From Bdellovibrionales bacterium (GTDB lineage: Bacteria > Bdellovibrionota > UBA2428), in assembly GCA_018266335.1 (NCBI GenBank), contig JAFEAR010000090.1, forward strand, positions 1 through 64,000: a stretch of DNA of 64,000 nt, read 5' to 3'. Shown one piece after another: positions 34,819 through 43,522 of this stretch; position 1 is the first letter of the stretch, and each line of letters opens with the position of its first letter. The translations under genes and the position numbers were made by a program. Below the pieces are notes generated by a model. The model saw nothing but the letters and a program-made list of their open reading frames with translations, had not been told where the DNA came from and did no database searches.

Positions 34819-34924
34819 TTGATTAAGTTTATGTGGCGCAGGAGCTTCCATTTCAGGTAAAAGCACTAGACACAAAGCGATTCATAACGCACAACGTCAA
34901 GCCGTTAAGATTTAAGGAGTATCT

Positions 34925-35848
34925 GTGTTTTTATTCCCACTGAAAGCGTCCAAAAAAGTCGCACTCTACTTGTCCTTCTTTGCAGCACAAAGCTTTGCGG
35001 GCGGCATCAGTGGCGGCGGCGGGGGAACGATTAATCCCAGTCCTGCGAGCGCCACTCAAATTATTCAATCGATCTACAAATCGGAGGCCCTGCTACGGGC
35101 ATGGTTACACCGCCAAGAACTTACGTTCGCCGATAATTCCGAAGTTGGAAACAAGCTCTTCAAATCTTCGCCCAACATCTACGACGTGCTGGCAAATCTA
35201 ACGGTCGAAGCACCGCAACTCAGCCCGTGCATCGACCCCGCTGGCAATCAGGTCGACGGAAGCGCCGACGGTTCGCTTAAACCAAACACGATCTGCATCA
35301 GCATTGCGAATCTGCAACAGAAACTATCTGAATACACTTACGAATACGAAACCGCCGCACTCATACTTCACGAAGCCAGTCATTTACTCGGAGCAACCGA
35401 GGACGAAGCCGTCGTCATCCAAAAAGCCGCGTTGGCCGACTTAAACCGACACAGTTACGAGGAACTCCAAGAACGCGCAGATGATTTAAAGTGGAAGTTT
35501 GCATCGATACAGTCCCGTATTCAAATATTTACCTACGCCGTGTATGTTCCCGATTGCGGCAAAGCGCGCGATTTTTTGGCGGAATACGCGCAGACCATCA
35601 ATGCTATCGCAACCGAAGACGGCCGCCTTTCTTTTCTAACTAATGACGAGACAGACCAGGCGTACAAAATTGCATCTGATATTTTGGAGCCCTACTCAGA
35701 AAAACTCTGCCAAGGTGACCTTTTAACTTCGGAATCGCGCATTGCCGCCATGAAAGGTGCGGCCGAGGGCGTGGAAAAAATCTCCCAACAAGTCAGTCAT
35801 CTGGGACTCCCCCCCAATGCCCACATCAATCTCGAGCTCAAGTACTAA
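34925..35848 (+). CDS. Secreted protein with HExxH zinc-protease-like motif
   Basis: The GTG start is supported by AAGGAG 5 nt upstream. The 307-residue protein has a signal peptide (cleavage near SFAGG), then a Gly-rich stretch (GGISGGGGG), and the motif HEASH at residues 149-153 in LILHEASHLLGATEDEA, where a downstream Glu/Asp could be the third ligand, as in gluzincin-like or metzincin-like peptidases. Four Cys (PCIDP, TICIS, PDCGK, LCQGD) suggest disulfides. Length and context do not match a named peptidase family. It is divergent from a TIGR02147 regulator and may be its target. Confidence 0.75.
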   Translation: MFLFPLKASKKVALYLSFFAAQSFAGGISGGGGGTINPSPASATQIIQSIYKSEALLRAWLHRQELTFADNSEVGNKLFKSSPNIYDVLANLTVEAPQLSPCIDPAGNQVDGSADGSLKPNTICISIANLQQKLSEYTYEYETAALILHEASHLLGATEDEAVVIQKAALADLNRHSYEELQERADDLKWKFASIQSRIQIFTYAVYVPDCGKARDFLAEYAQTINAIATEDGRLSFLTNDETDQAYKIASDILEPYSEKLCQGDLLTSESRIAAMKGAAEGVEKISQQVSHLGLPPNAHINLELKY

Positions 35849-35971
35849 CTGATGCGAACCAGTACTACAGCGTTTTATGGACGTCCCAAAACTTGAGCAT
35901 CGCGATTAACCGTTACCGGCGAACCACTTTTCCCAGGTAAAACCCACCAGAGTCACATAATTTATTTTGCG

Positions 35972-36505
35972 CTAGGAATGCGTCGACTCGACTAACTTCT
36001 TCAAATTCGAGAGTCCCTTCTCGAACATGCCGCCTACCACTTTATCCATGTTCACAAAGATGCACATGAGGCGGCCCATGAAGGTGTTCTCGCCGGTTAC
36101 CTTCCACGTCACCACGCTCTGATTGCCGGCAGCGCGCACTAGGTAAAGCGAGTCTTGGGTCATGACCATGGGCTTCGTGTATTCCAGTTTGATGCCCACG
36201 CGCTCGTTCGGAACGCTTTCTACAATCGTTGCACTGCCCGTGCCCAATTGCTTGCCGCCGTCCCAGCTGGTTTTGGAGCCCACGCCTGCGTCCGGCCCGG
36301 TGATTTCCATTTTGGCGGCGGGGTCGACTTCCTTCCAAGGGCCCCACTGGTCGGCGAGTCTGGAATTATTCAGGTACGGAAAAATCTTGTCCGGCGAAGC
36401 GTTGATGGTGATTTCGCGCGAGATTTCGTAGCGCGGCGACTTGAAAGCCGCGTAAAGCAAAATCACTGCGAGTAGAGATACAAAGGCCAAAGCAATTTTT
36501 TTCAT
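35972..36505 (-). CDS. Membrane-anchored SRPBCC (polyketide cyclase-like) protein
   Basis: The start at 36505 (MKKIALAFVSLL) gives 177 residues with a single N-terminal hydrophobic anchor and a START/Bet v1-like domain: EISREITINASPDKIFPYLNNSRLADQW is the classic first strand/helix, and FEKGLSNLKKLVE the C-terminal helix. These domains bind hydrophobic ligands in a deep pocket; the ligand here is unknown. A consensus TATAAT (36520-36515 on the minus strand) lies 9 nt before the ATG, so the leader must be very short. It is preceded on the same strand by a disrupted gene. Confidence 0.82.
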   Translation of the reverse strand: MKKIALAFVSLLAVILLYAAFKSPRYEISREITINASPDKIFPYLNNSRLADQWGPWKEVDPAAKMEITGPDAGVGSKTSWDGGKQLGTGSATIVESVPNERVGIKLEYTKPMVMTQDSLYLVRAAGNQSVVTWKVTGENTFMGRLMCIFVNMDKVVGGMFEKGLSNLKKLVESTHS

Positions 36506-36514
36506 CAGGCCACG

Positions 36515-36520
36515 ATTATA
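36515..36520 (-). promoter_or_regulatory. Consensus -10 element (TATAAT)
   Basis: A perfect TATAAT on the minus strand ends 9 nt before the SRPBCC start codon. No good -35 is seen 16-18 nt upstream. Confidence 0.45.
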
Positions 36521-36537
36521 GCGCAACTTTGTTTTAG

Positions 36538-36987
36538 AGCGAGTTCAGGTAGGTGACCAAATCATCCACTTGGTCGCCCCGCACCGTGTACGGATGCGGC
36601 GTAGCCGGCAACCGGATGGGCTGCGCCAGGTGTCCAGATTGCCCCGGAAATAAGGGCCGCAGAGCTGCACGTGACGAGTGAAGTCGTCATACTCGCAAAC
36701 GCAGCGATCTAAGGCCGACTGTTTGGTCTGGGACTGCGCGGTAGCACTCGTGTTCGCAATCCAGTTAGAGCTCGGGTTCACGTACCCATCATAAAAGGCA
36801 ATTTCGAAGCCGCTAGTGGATACCGCCTGACGCGTTTGCCGAACGTAGCGTGCAACGGTGCCGTAACGCACGAGGACTCCACATCGCAACGGGGCGCCGG
36901 ATAGGTGTCCGCAGCCCCCGCAGGGATGTTCACGCCAAAAATTAGGCCAAATCCAACTAGTACCGAAGTCGTTAACGAAAAATTCAT
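36538..36987 (-). pseudogene. Small secreted protein gene with apparent frameshifts
   Basis: The 5' frame encodes a good signal peptide (MNFSLTTSVLVGFGL..., AGAAD) and then loses protein-like character after PAPRCDVES. A second frame continues with VRYGTVARYVRQTRQ, FEIAFYDGYVNPSSNW and CVCEYDDFTRHVQLCGPYF. The last part makes best sense in a third frame, ending GDQVDDLVTYLNSL before a TAA at 36538, which resembles the C-terminal helix of c-type cytochromes, although no CxxCH haem motif is seen. Two frame changes are needed for one product, so this is probably a decayed gene; assembly errors are the alternative. Confidence 0.45.
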
Positions 36988-37132
36988 AGATGCTCCCGAA
37001 AAATTCCTTCCCTACCCATTGTGAGCAAAGCTAGGCCGCCAACTAAAAAAAATGCCAACTCCATTGTTTCCATATTTGAGTTAAGACAAAAATGGAATTT
37101 CTTTTCACGCCAAATTCCTTCAAGATAAGGTA

Positions 37133-37435
37133 GTGGCGGTAAAAAACCTACAAACCATTCTACGGGATGCCAGGGTGCAAGCGGGCCTATCCCAACTCGA
37201 GGTGGCCCATAAATTAGGCCTGAACTCGCCACAGTCAGTTTCCGACTGGGAACGCGGTGCGGTTGGGTCCATTCCCATTCCTTCCTTGAAGCAACTCGTC
37301 AAACTGTACCGCCTCGACGCGAAGACGGTCTTTGATGCTCTGCTGGCTATTCAAACTGAGCGTTTACACAAAAAACTCCGTGCCAAGTTTTTTGGGGCCA
37401 AAGCCAAGCGCTCAAGTCGAAGTTCCAAAGCCTAA
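37133..37435 (+). CDS. XRE-family helix-turn-helix regulator
   Basis: The 100-residue protein starts at a GTG (37133) close behind AAGG. A Cro/C1-type HTH covers residues of about 5-65: LRDARVQAGLSQLEVAHKLGL with recognition-helix region NSPQSVSDWERG, and the stabilising helix IPSLKQLVKLYRLD. The C-terminal 25 residues are very basic (LHKKLRAKFFGAKAKRSSR) and may add non-specific DNA contacts. Target unknown. It lies between a decayed gene and a porin gene. Confidence 0.85.
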   Translation: MAVKNLQTILRDARVQAGLSQLEVAHKLGLNSPQSVSDWERGAVGSIPIPSLKQLVKLYRLDAKTVFDALLAIQTERLHKKLRAKFFGAKAKRSSRSSKA

Positions 37436-37484
37436 ACGCTTTCTTAAGCTTAAGTTTACTTAGATAAAATCCGATTCTTCTCAT

Positions 37485-38981
37485 ATGGGGGCTCGCAAGA
37501 ACAGTCGCATGCGCTTGCGCGCCGCGTTTGGCATGTTTGCATTTGTTCTCGCGAATCGGCCACTCATCGCTCGGGCCGATGACACCAGCGATGTGCTACA
37601 GAGTTTCGACAATTTTAAAATCGAGAAAAAAAAGCCGCCCGTCGTCGAAGTACCCAAAGAACCAACTAAAGAAATTCCCTCGGAAACGTCAAAGGATGTC
37701 CCAAAAAAAATTAAAAAAGCGCGCAAGAAAACGGAAGCTCCCGCTCCCGAAAAGCCTGCCGAAGCGACAGCCGTGATTCCCCCTCCCACGGCCCCGACTC
37801 CGCCACCAACTCCCGAGTCCGAGCCCGAGTTCGGGCTGCTGGGCAGTTGGATGGGCGGAAAATCCTACCTGTCGGCACGCGGTCTAGACCTCTCATTGGT
37901 ACTAAAGAACGAGGCTAGCCATAATTTCAGCGGCGGAGTCGACCAAGGCACAGGCTACCTAACTAACCTAGACTTACGCCTTGCCGGCGACGCCGAGAAA
38001 CTCATGGGATGGACGGGCGGATCCTTCATGGTCTACATCCTGGGCAATGCCGGAGCAGACTCCGCGCGAAACCCCGCACGCTACGTTGGCGACGAACAGA
38101 GCGTGAGCAACATTCAATCTGATACCGACACTCTACGGCTCTACGAATTTTGGGTGCAGCAAAATTTCGCCGAAGGAAAAATTTCCTTCCTGGCGGGCCT
38201 GCACGATTTAAATTCCGAATTTTACGCAACCGATTCCGCGGGGCTCTTTTTTAATTCATCGTTTGGAATTGGCCGTGAACTTTCGCAAACGGGCGAAGCC
38301 GGCCCCTCGGTTTTCCCCCATACGTCCACCGCCCTACGTCTGAAAACACAGCCCACCGCGAATTTTTACCTACAAACGGGAATCTTCAACTCCGTAGCCG
38401 GCGACCCCGACCATCCGAAGAGCTTGGGCTTCCACTTATCCGACAAAGGATACCTTTTCATCGGAGAGCTGGGCGTACTCGGCGACGACGCCGAACGCCC
38501 GCTTAAATACGCTTTCGGCGTATGGACCTACACCACCCCCTTCGATCGTATTGACACCGTAATTATCGACGTCGATGGCCGCCACATTGCTCCGCACAGC
38601 GTAAGCAATGGCGCCTACCTGTTAGCAGACCAAGCGTTGAGCAAATCGTGGTCAGCCTTTTTGCGTTACGGAATCACTTCGCCCTACATGAATAACGTCA
38701 TTGATTGTTTAAGTGGCGGTCTCGTGCACAAGGGCGGATTTGGCAGCTCAGACCGTATGGGCGTTGGGTTCGCGATGGTACGCGCCGGTGCTCCCTACGC
38801 AAAGATATTGCGCGATGATGGCGCTCAAGTAGCCGCAGCGGAAGTGGCCATCGAACTCAACTACCGCGCCGAAGTGTTTCGGGGCATCGCAGTTCAACCC
38901 GATTTTCAATACATTTTGCACCCCGGATTTGTGAGCCCCAACGCGGTCTATGGCGCCCTGCGCCTGGAATTGAATTTATGA
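37485..38981 (+). CDS. OprB-type carbohydrate-selective porin
   Basis: The 498-residue protein has a signal sequence ([18 protein letters not shown]) and then an unusual Lys/Pro/Glu-rich linker of about 70 residues ([29 protein letters not shown]) before the barrel, which starts near residue 118 ([23 protein letters not shown]). The OprB family pattern is evident: [48 protein letters not shown] and [12 protein letters not shown]. It ends in LRLELNL. The charged linker may span or bind peptidoglycan. It probably imports sugars; the substrate is unknown. The chemoreceptor gene follows after a few nucleotides. Confidence 0.88.
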   Translation: MGARKNSRMRLRAAFGMFAFVLANRPLIARADDTSDVLQSFDNFKIEKKKPPVVEVPKEPTKEIPSETSKDVPKKIKKARKKTEAPAPEKPAEATAVIPPPTAPTPPPTPESEPEFGLLGSWMGGKSYLSARGLDLSLVLKNEASHNFSGGVDQGTGYLTNLDLRLAGDAEKLMGWTGGSFMVYILGNAGADSARNPARYVGDEQSVSNIQSDTDTLRLYEFWVQQNFAEGKISFLAGLHDLNSEFYATDSAGLFFNSSFGIGRELSQTGEAGPSVFPHTSTALRLKTQPTANFYLQTGIFNSVAGDPDHPKSLGFHLSDKGYLFIGELGVLGDDAERPLKYAFGVWTYTTPFDRIDTVIIDVDGRHIAPHSVSNGAYLLADQALSKSWSAFLRYGITSPYMNNVIDCLSGGLVHKGGFGSSDRMGVGFAMVRAGAPYAKILRDDGAQVAAAEVAIELNYRAEVFRGIAVQPDFQYILHPGFVSPNAVYGALRLELNL

Positions 38982-38994
38982 AGGGATGTTTCGT

Positions 38995-40626
38995 ATGTCA
39001 GCTAGACAGTCCAGCAGTCTAAAATCCTACTTCGTGATGGGCGCATGCATCATGGTGCTCGCCATGGCCGGCGTCTTGGGCGCCACCTACTACAACGTGC
39101 ACGCCATCGCCCAAGCCACCGAAACCAGCAGCCTTTCCATCGATGCAGCACGAGAAGCCTTGAATGCAAAATACAACATCGTTCAGATTCAACAGTTCCT
39201 CACCGATGCCTCTCTGACCGGAGAAATGGACAGTATTAAATCGGCAAAAGGAAATCTGGCCGAGCTCGATGCAGCGCTCAAAAAGATTTCCGGGGCCCTG
39301 CCCGAAATGCAGGCCGAATGCGCGGTGGTTCTACAGGGAGCCCAACAGCTCTCGAAAACTGGTTTGGAAATGGTAAAGGCCTACCTAGAAAACGGAAAAG
39401 AAGCCGGCGACGCCATTATGAAACGGCCCGACACGGGCCTCGATGCCCGCTCGCAAACTCTTGCCGCCAAGGCCGATCACCTAACCGAAACTCTGAATGC
39501 CCGCCAGATTCAGGCCCGTGCCGATCTGGCCCTAGCGGAGAGCCGGCTCCAAGTCTGGGTAACTCTGTGTGCGCTCTTCGCGGCATTTTGCGCGGCCGCC
39601 GCGCTCAGTTTGATCTACCGGCGAATTCGTCCTCTCGCCGCCATCATCTCCAACGTCGGCGATCGTTCGAAGAAAATTCAAGAAGTTTCGACAGAAATCA
39701 ATGCTACATCGCAACGACTTGCGGCCAATGCCGGCACAGAAGCCTCCGCCGCCGCACTAACCGCATCGAATCTAGAGGACATTCGCTCGATGGTTCAGCG
39801 AAGCTCCAAAAATTCTGAGGTGCTCGAGCAAGCAACCTCCCTTAGCTCTCAAGCTGTGGAGCGCGGACAGTCTTCGCTAGGCGATATGCTGTCGGCCATT
39901 CAAGATATTGATCGCTCCAACCAACATATTTTCAGTGAGGTCGAAACCAGCAATCGAGAAATTCAAGAGATTGTGACGCTCATCTCGGAAATCGGCGAAA
40001 AAACCAAGGTTATCAACGAAATTGTTTTTCAAACCAAGCTGCTGTCATTCAACGCTTCGGTAGAAGCGGCACGGGCCGGAGAACACGGCAAGGGCTTCGC
40101 GGTCGTAGCCGAGGAAGTCGGTAATCTTGCCGCCATGAGCGGATCGGCCGCAACGGAAATATCCGAAGTTCTGCAACGGGGCATTCAACGGGCCGAAAGC
40201 ATTGTTGGCAGAAGCAAAGAAAAGCTAGCCCAAATTATTTCGCAAACCCGCAATAAAATTGCGCACGGCACCCACACGGCGCAAACTTGCGGGGAGTCCT
40301 TCACCCAGATTGTCGAACAGGTCGGACACGTCCGCCAAACCAGCGATCAGATTTCCGGCGCCATTCAGGAACAGATACGGGGCCTCGAGCAAATTGATCG
40401 CGCACTCAACGACTTCAACCAATCGACCCGAGAAAGTTCAACCGCCGCGGCAGTGGCTGAACAGAGTGCGGCACTCCTGCTGAATCAATTCAACGGACTT
40501 CAGAACGAAGTGAGCCGGCTACGGGTGATTGTCACGGGCACGGACGAAAGTCCTTCCACGATTGACAACAATGTGTCTCCTATCGAAACACAAAAAACTC
40601 GGACCAAACTAAAGATCGCCGCCTAA
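38995..40626 (+). CDS. Methyl-accepting chemotaxis protein
   Basis: The ATG at 38995 is chosen because GAAGGG lies 9 nt upstream; an ATG at 38986 overlaps that site. The 543-residue receptor has a transmembrane helix at about 10-32, a periplasmic four-helix sensor of about 150 residues, a second transmembrane helix at about 182-205, and a cytoplasmic coiled coil with the conserved hairpin tip [21 protein letters not shown] and [14 protein letters not shown]. It should control CheA. It follows the OprB porin by 13 nt, so a porin and a sensor for the same solute may be coexpressed. Confidence 0.92.
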   Translation: MSARQSSSLKSYFVMGACIMVLAMAGVLGATYYNVHAIAQATETSSLSIDAAREALNAKYNIVQIQQFLTDASLTGEMDSIKSAKGNLAELDAALKKISGALPEMQAECAVVLQGAQQLSKTGLEMVKAYLENGKEAGDAIMKRPDTGLDARSQTLAAKADHLTETLNARQIQARADLALAESRLQVWVTLCALFAAFCAAAALSLIYRRIRPLAAIISNVGDRSKKIQEVSTEINATSQRLAANAGTEASAAALTASNLEDIRSMVQRSSKNSEVLEQATSLSSQAVERGQSSLGDMLSAIQDIDRSNQHIFSEVETSNREIQEIVTLISEIGEKTKVINEIVFQTKLLSFNASVEAARAGEHGKGFAVVAEEVGNLAAMSGSAATEISEVLQRGIQRAESIVGRSKEKLAQIISQTRNKIAHGTHTAQTCGESFTQIVEQVGHVRQTSDQISGAIQEQIRGLEQIDRALNDFNQSTRESSTAAAVAEQSAALLLNQFNGLQNEVSRLRVIVTGTDESPSTIDNNVSPIETQKTRTKLKIAA

Positions 40627-40634
40627 GCCTCGGG

Positions 40635-40646
40635 TATACTCAAGCT
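40635..40646 (+). promoter_or_regulatory. -10-like element 6 nt before the PAP2 gene ATG
   Basis: TATACT (40635-40640) followed by CAAGCT and the ATG at 40647. It is another example of the short-spacing start pattern in this window. Confidence 0.4.
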
Positions 40647-41315
40647 ATGATGAAATTTGTTGCCTCCATTTCATTTCTTCTCTCCCTGTCCGTTTTTGCC
40701 GGCAACTATGAAAGCCCTGGCTACCTGGCCAAGGATGCCATCGGCTTCAAATCATTTCTTAAGCCTTTTCCGGCACCTTCATCGGCCGAGAGTAAAAGCG
40801 ACTTGGATCAAATATTGGCCTATCAAAAGACGCGCACCAAAGCCCAATGCGACATTTCCAACGCCGTGGTGAAAATTTCGCTCGACACTCTTTTTGGCCC
40901 GAAAACCGGCAATCTCACCGCGGCAGAAGTAAGCAGATTGGGAGACTTTTTTGCGAACAAGATTCGCAGCAACGTTGGGTACTTCAGCAACGAACTAAAA
41001 GAATTTTGGAAGCGCCCTCGCCCCTACCAAGAGAATCCCGCCATCAAACCCTGCGTTAAAATTGAAGATTCTTTTGCTTACCCAAGCGGGCACGCCGCTA
41101 TCGCCAAACTCTACGCCTTGATTCTTTCCGATCTCTATCCCGAACGGAAGGATCTATTCCTCAAGCGTGCAGCCGAAATCGCCGAGAGCCGTGTTTGGGG
41201 CGGAGTGCATCATCCCACCGATATTGCCGCCGGAAAATTTTTGGCCGAGGAAGTGTACCGGCGCCTTCAAATGAATCCGCAGTTTATGGCCGATCTGCAA
41301 GCCCTTAAAAAATAG
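40647..41315 (+). CDS. PAP2-family (class A acid phosphatase-like) secreted phosphatase
   Basis: The 222-residue protein has a signal peptide (MMKFVASISFLLSLSVFAG) and all three PAP2 signature blocks: KEFWKRPRP, YPSGHAAI and SRVWGGVHHPTD, the last carrying the catalytic His that is phosphorylated. Soluble periplasmic proteins with this order are class A non-specific acid phosphatases (PhoN-like). Phosphomonoesters or pyrophosphates in the periplasm are the likely substrates. Its stop abuts the stop of the convergent barrel gene with no gap. Confidence 0.9.
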   Translation: MMKFVASISFLLSLSVFAGNYESPGYLAKDAIGFKSFLKPFPAPSSAESKSDLDQILAYQKTRTKAQCDISNAVVKISLDTLFGPKTGNLTAAEVSRLGDFFANKIRSNVGYFSNELKEFWKRPRPYQENPAIKPCVKIEDSFAYPSGHAAIAKLYALILSDLYPERKDLFLKRAAEIAESRVWGGVHHPTDIAAGKFLAEEVYRRLQMNPQFMADLQALKK

Positions 41316-42026
41316 CTACGGCGCGCGAGTCACGGTATCGGCATCGCCGATCAGATGAATGTACGAGAGGCCCAGCGAATAGGTCACGCTCATGTAGCGA
41401 GTTCCCTCGTAAAAGAATGTAGAATTGCCGCTCAATGCCAAATTATCGTTGTCCGTGATGTTCCAGCCCAGCCCCAATCCCGGATTCAAAAAATCCAAAC
41501 CCGCGCCCGTATTGGGCTCCGCCGATCCGTTAAGGTTGAACGAGTACTCAAAGTTGGGCGAGAGCGTCCAGAGACCAGCATCACCATCTAAAAAGTAGGT
41601 CAGCCTAATCGCATGCCGGAATCGCACCCGGGTGTGATTCGTATCGACTGGACGACGTTCATCAAAGCGCACGATGTTCCGTAGAGCCCAGCGAGAATCA
41701 ATCTGGTAGCGGTTCGCCCACTGCTCCCAAATCCGGTGCTCCGAAAGCGTCAAGGAAGGACGAGTATCTGCAATGTCCTGGTAACCAAGCCAGAAGGAGT
41801 TATCCGCATCGGCGGTGTAAACCAAAGCTCCACGCAACGAAATCTGATCATCCGAAGCGCTGTTGGGGGCATATGAGCCACTCATTTCTACAAAGGCGCC
41901 CCAACTTCCCATCGAGCGCAAAGCAACGCTACCAACAAACTGGGAGGTGGTTTCGGTGCCGTCGAGGGCCCAGGCCCCGGCTCCCCAGAGGGCCAAACTG
42001 AATAAGCCCGCCCGCCAGTAAGTCAT
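41316..42026 (-). CDS. DUF2490-like outer-membrane barrel protein
   Basis: The 236-residue protein has a signal peptide (cleavage near AWALD) and a repeating amphipathic strand pattern: SHSFWLGYQD-like strand NSFWLGYQDIADTRP, LSEHRIWEQW, LRNIVRFDERRP, VRFRHAIRLTYF. The HRIWEQ/RFDER/RFR.R spacing matches DUF2490 (putative outer-membrane proteins). Function unknown. It is divergent from the membrane glycosyltransferase by 39-45 nt. Confidence 0.78.
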   Translation of the reverse strand: MTYWRAGLFSLALWGAGAWALDGTETTSQFVGSVALRSMGSWGAFVEMSGSYAPNSASDDQISLRGALVYTADADNSFWLGYQDIADTRPSLTLSEHRIWEQWANRYQIDSRWALRNIVRFDERRPVDTNHTRVRFRHAIRLTYFLDGDAGLWTLSPNFEYSFNLNGSAEPNTGAGLDFLNPGLGLGWNITDNDNLALSGNSTFFYEGTRYMSVTYSLGLSYIHLIGDADTVTRAP

Positions 42027-42065
42027 CTTCCGTAGTTTACGCTAATCCCGGGAGAGACTAAAAGC

Positions 42066-43499
42066 TTGGGAGTGACAGAAAAGCGGATTCGAAATCTTTC
42101 ACCGTCAGATGTTTGGCTCTGGATTTTCTGCTTAGCTTGCCTGGCGGTGGGGGCCCGCAATTTTGAACCCGGAATGACTATCGATGCTCCGCTGTACGCT
42201 AGCATCGCTCGCAACATTGTCCGTACCCACGAATGGTTTCGATTGGACGGCGGCATTCCCGACTTTCAACCCTTTGCCGAGCATCCTCACTTAGGATTCT
42301 GGCTCGAAGCCCTCGTTTTTAAAGTTTTGCCGGCAGCCGATTGGTCCGCCCGAATTCCCGGCCATTGCTTCTACGTGCTCTTCTTGGGCCTAATATTCTT
42401 CTTTGTTCGCAAACTAAGCGGAGAGAAAACTGCAGTTTTCACGGTCTTACTGCTTTGGCTTTGGGGACGCTTCGCAAACTTTTTCTCCACGTTTTACCTC
42501 GATCCCGGAGCGCTCTGCTTTGGATTCGGCGCGCTCGTAGCGCTTTATACCGCGATCGAAAAAAATTCTGCGCGTTGGGCTGCGCTGGCCGGCCTGGCAC
42601 TCGCGCTCTGCACCCTGCAAAAAGGACTCACCGTTCTAGGTTTCGGTCCGGCCTGCGCCCTTGCCGTCCTCCTGCACCCCCGGCCCCTAACCTGGGCCCG
42701 CCGCTTTTCCCTAGCCTCCATCGCTCTCCTTACGGCCTTAAGCCTGGTGGGATTTTACGCCTGGATTTTAAGCCGCAGTTCCGTGCCAAACTTCTTAAGC
42801 ATCTACTGGGAACGTCAAATGACCCATCGTTTTGCGGGCCTGTGGTCATTCGCCGGGGTATGGCATAGTGATTTTTGGCAGCAGCTACAACGCGACACCC
42901 TTTTGCTGCCTCTGGCCTTTGTAGCCATCTTTTTTGTCGGCCGCGGATTGTCCGTCACGCTGCCACTAACGCTCTTTTTCTCCTTCGCCGCCATGTACGC
43001 CCCCACTCATCGGGTAGGTTCGCAGTATTCCCTCATGATTCTGCCCTGGGTTGCTTGGTTAGTGGCAACGGTGCTCGCCGCAATTCCTGGGCACTTCGTT
43101 ACCAACGCATCCTGGATTAAGTATTCCGGTCGACTGGCACTGCTTGCCACTTTTGTTGTGCAGTACATTCCCTTCCGCACTCACACCTACGAGCCGGGGC
43201 CAGCCCTACTCGAGTTACGCGCACTCCGAGATCACAACGGGGTAACAACGGCTCAGTTAGACACTGAACGCCTTGATCAAAATTTTATCACCAGTTGTCC
43301 GCTCGCTTGGTACGCAGACGTGCGCGTGGAGTATCCCAATCCCGACACCACGGATGTTCCCATCGCAACTGCCGATACGGCCTACCTCGTTGCGAGCTCG
43401 CCTCGCCGCATCGCCAAAGAACCATCGCTACGACAACGCGGCTGGTGCCTGCACCGCGACTACGGCCGCGATTCGATTTGGCTCGCCTGCACAAAATAA
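42066..43499 (+). CDS. Membrane glycosyltransferase, GT39/ArnT-like
   Basis: The protein has 477 residues (TTG start at 42066) or 475 (GTG at 42072); neither has a clear Shine-Dalgarno. About 10-11 transmembrane helices are visible. The first periplasmic loop has TIDAPLYASIARNIVRT, the Asp-containing motif typical of GT-C enzymes (ArnT, PMT) that use polyprenyl-phosphate sugars, and a later EHPHLGFWLEAL segment. A periplasmic C-terminal domain of about 110 residues follows. It probably transfers a sugar to lipid A, a protein or a glycan. Donor and acceptor unknown. Confidence 0.85.
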   Translation: MGVTEKRIRNLSPSDVWLWIFCLACLAVGARNFEPGMTIDAPLYASIARNIVRTHEWFRLDGGIPDFQPFAEHPHLGFWLEALVFKVLPAADWSARIPGHCFYVLFLGLIFFFVRKLSGEKTAVFTVLLLWLWGRFANFFSTFYLDPGALCFGFGALVALYTAIEKNSARWAALAGLALALCTLQKGLTVLGFGPACALAVLLHPRPLTWARRFSLASIALLTALSLVGFYAWILSRSSVPNFLSIYWERQMTHRFAGLWSFAGVWHSDFWQQLQRDTLLLPLAFVAIFFVGRGLSVTLPLTLFFSFAAMYAPTHRVGSQYSLMILPWVAWLVATVLAAIPGHFVTNASWIKYSGRLALLATFVVQYIPFRTHTYEPGPALLELRALRDHNGVTTAQLDTERLDQNFITSCPLAWYADVRVEYPNPDTTDVPIATADTAYLVASSPRRIAKEPSLRQRGWCLHRDYGRDSIWLACTK

Positions 43500-43510
43500 G
43501 CGCCACCGGT

Positions 43511-43522
43511 TAGACTGGGGGC
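43511..43522 (+). promoter_or_regulatory. -10-like element 6 nt before an ATG
   Basis: TAGACT (43511-43516) then GGGGGC and the ATG at 43523. It is nearly identical in layout to the thiolase and glpD starts. Confidence 0.4.
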
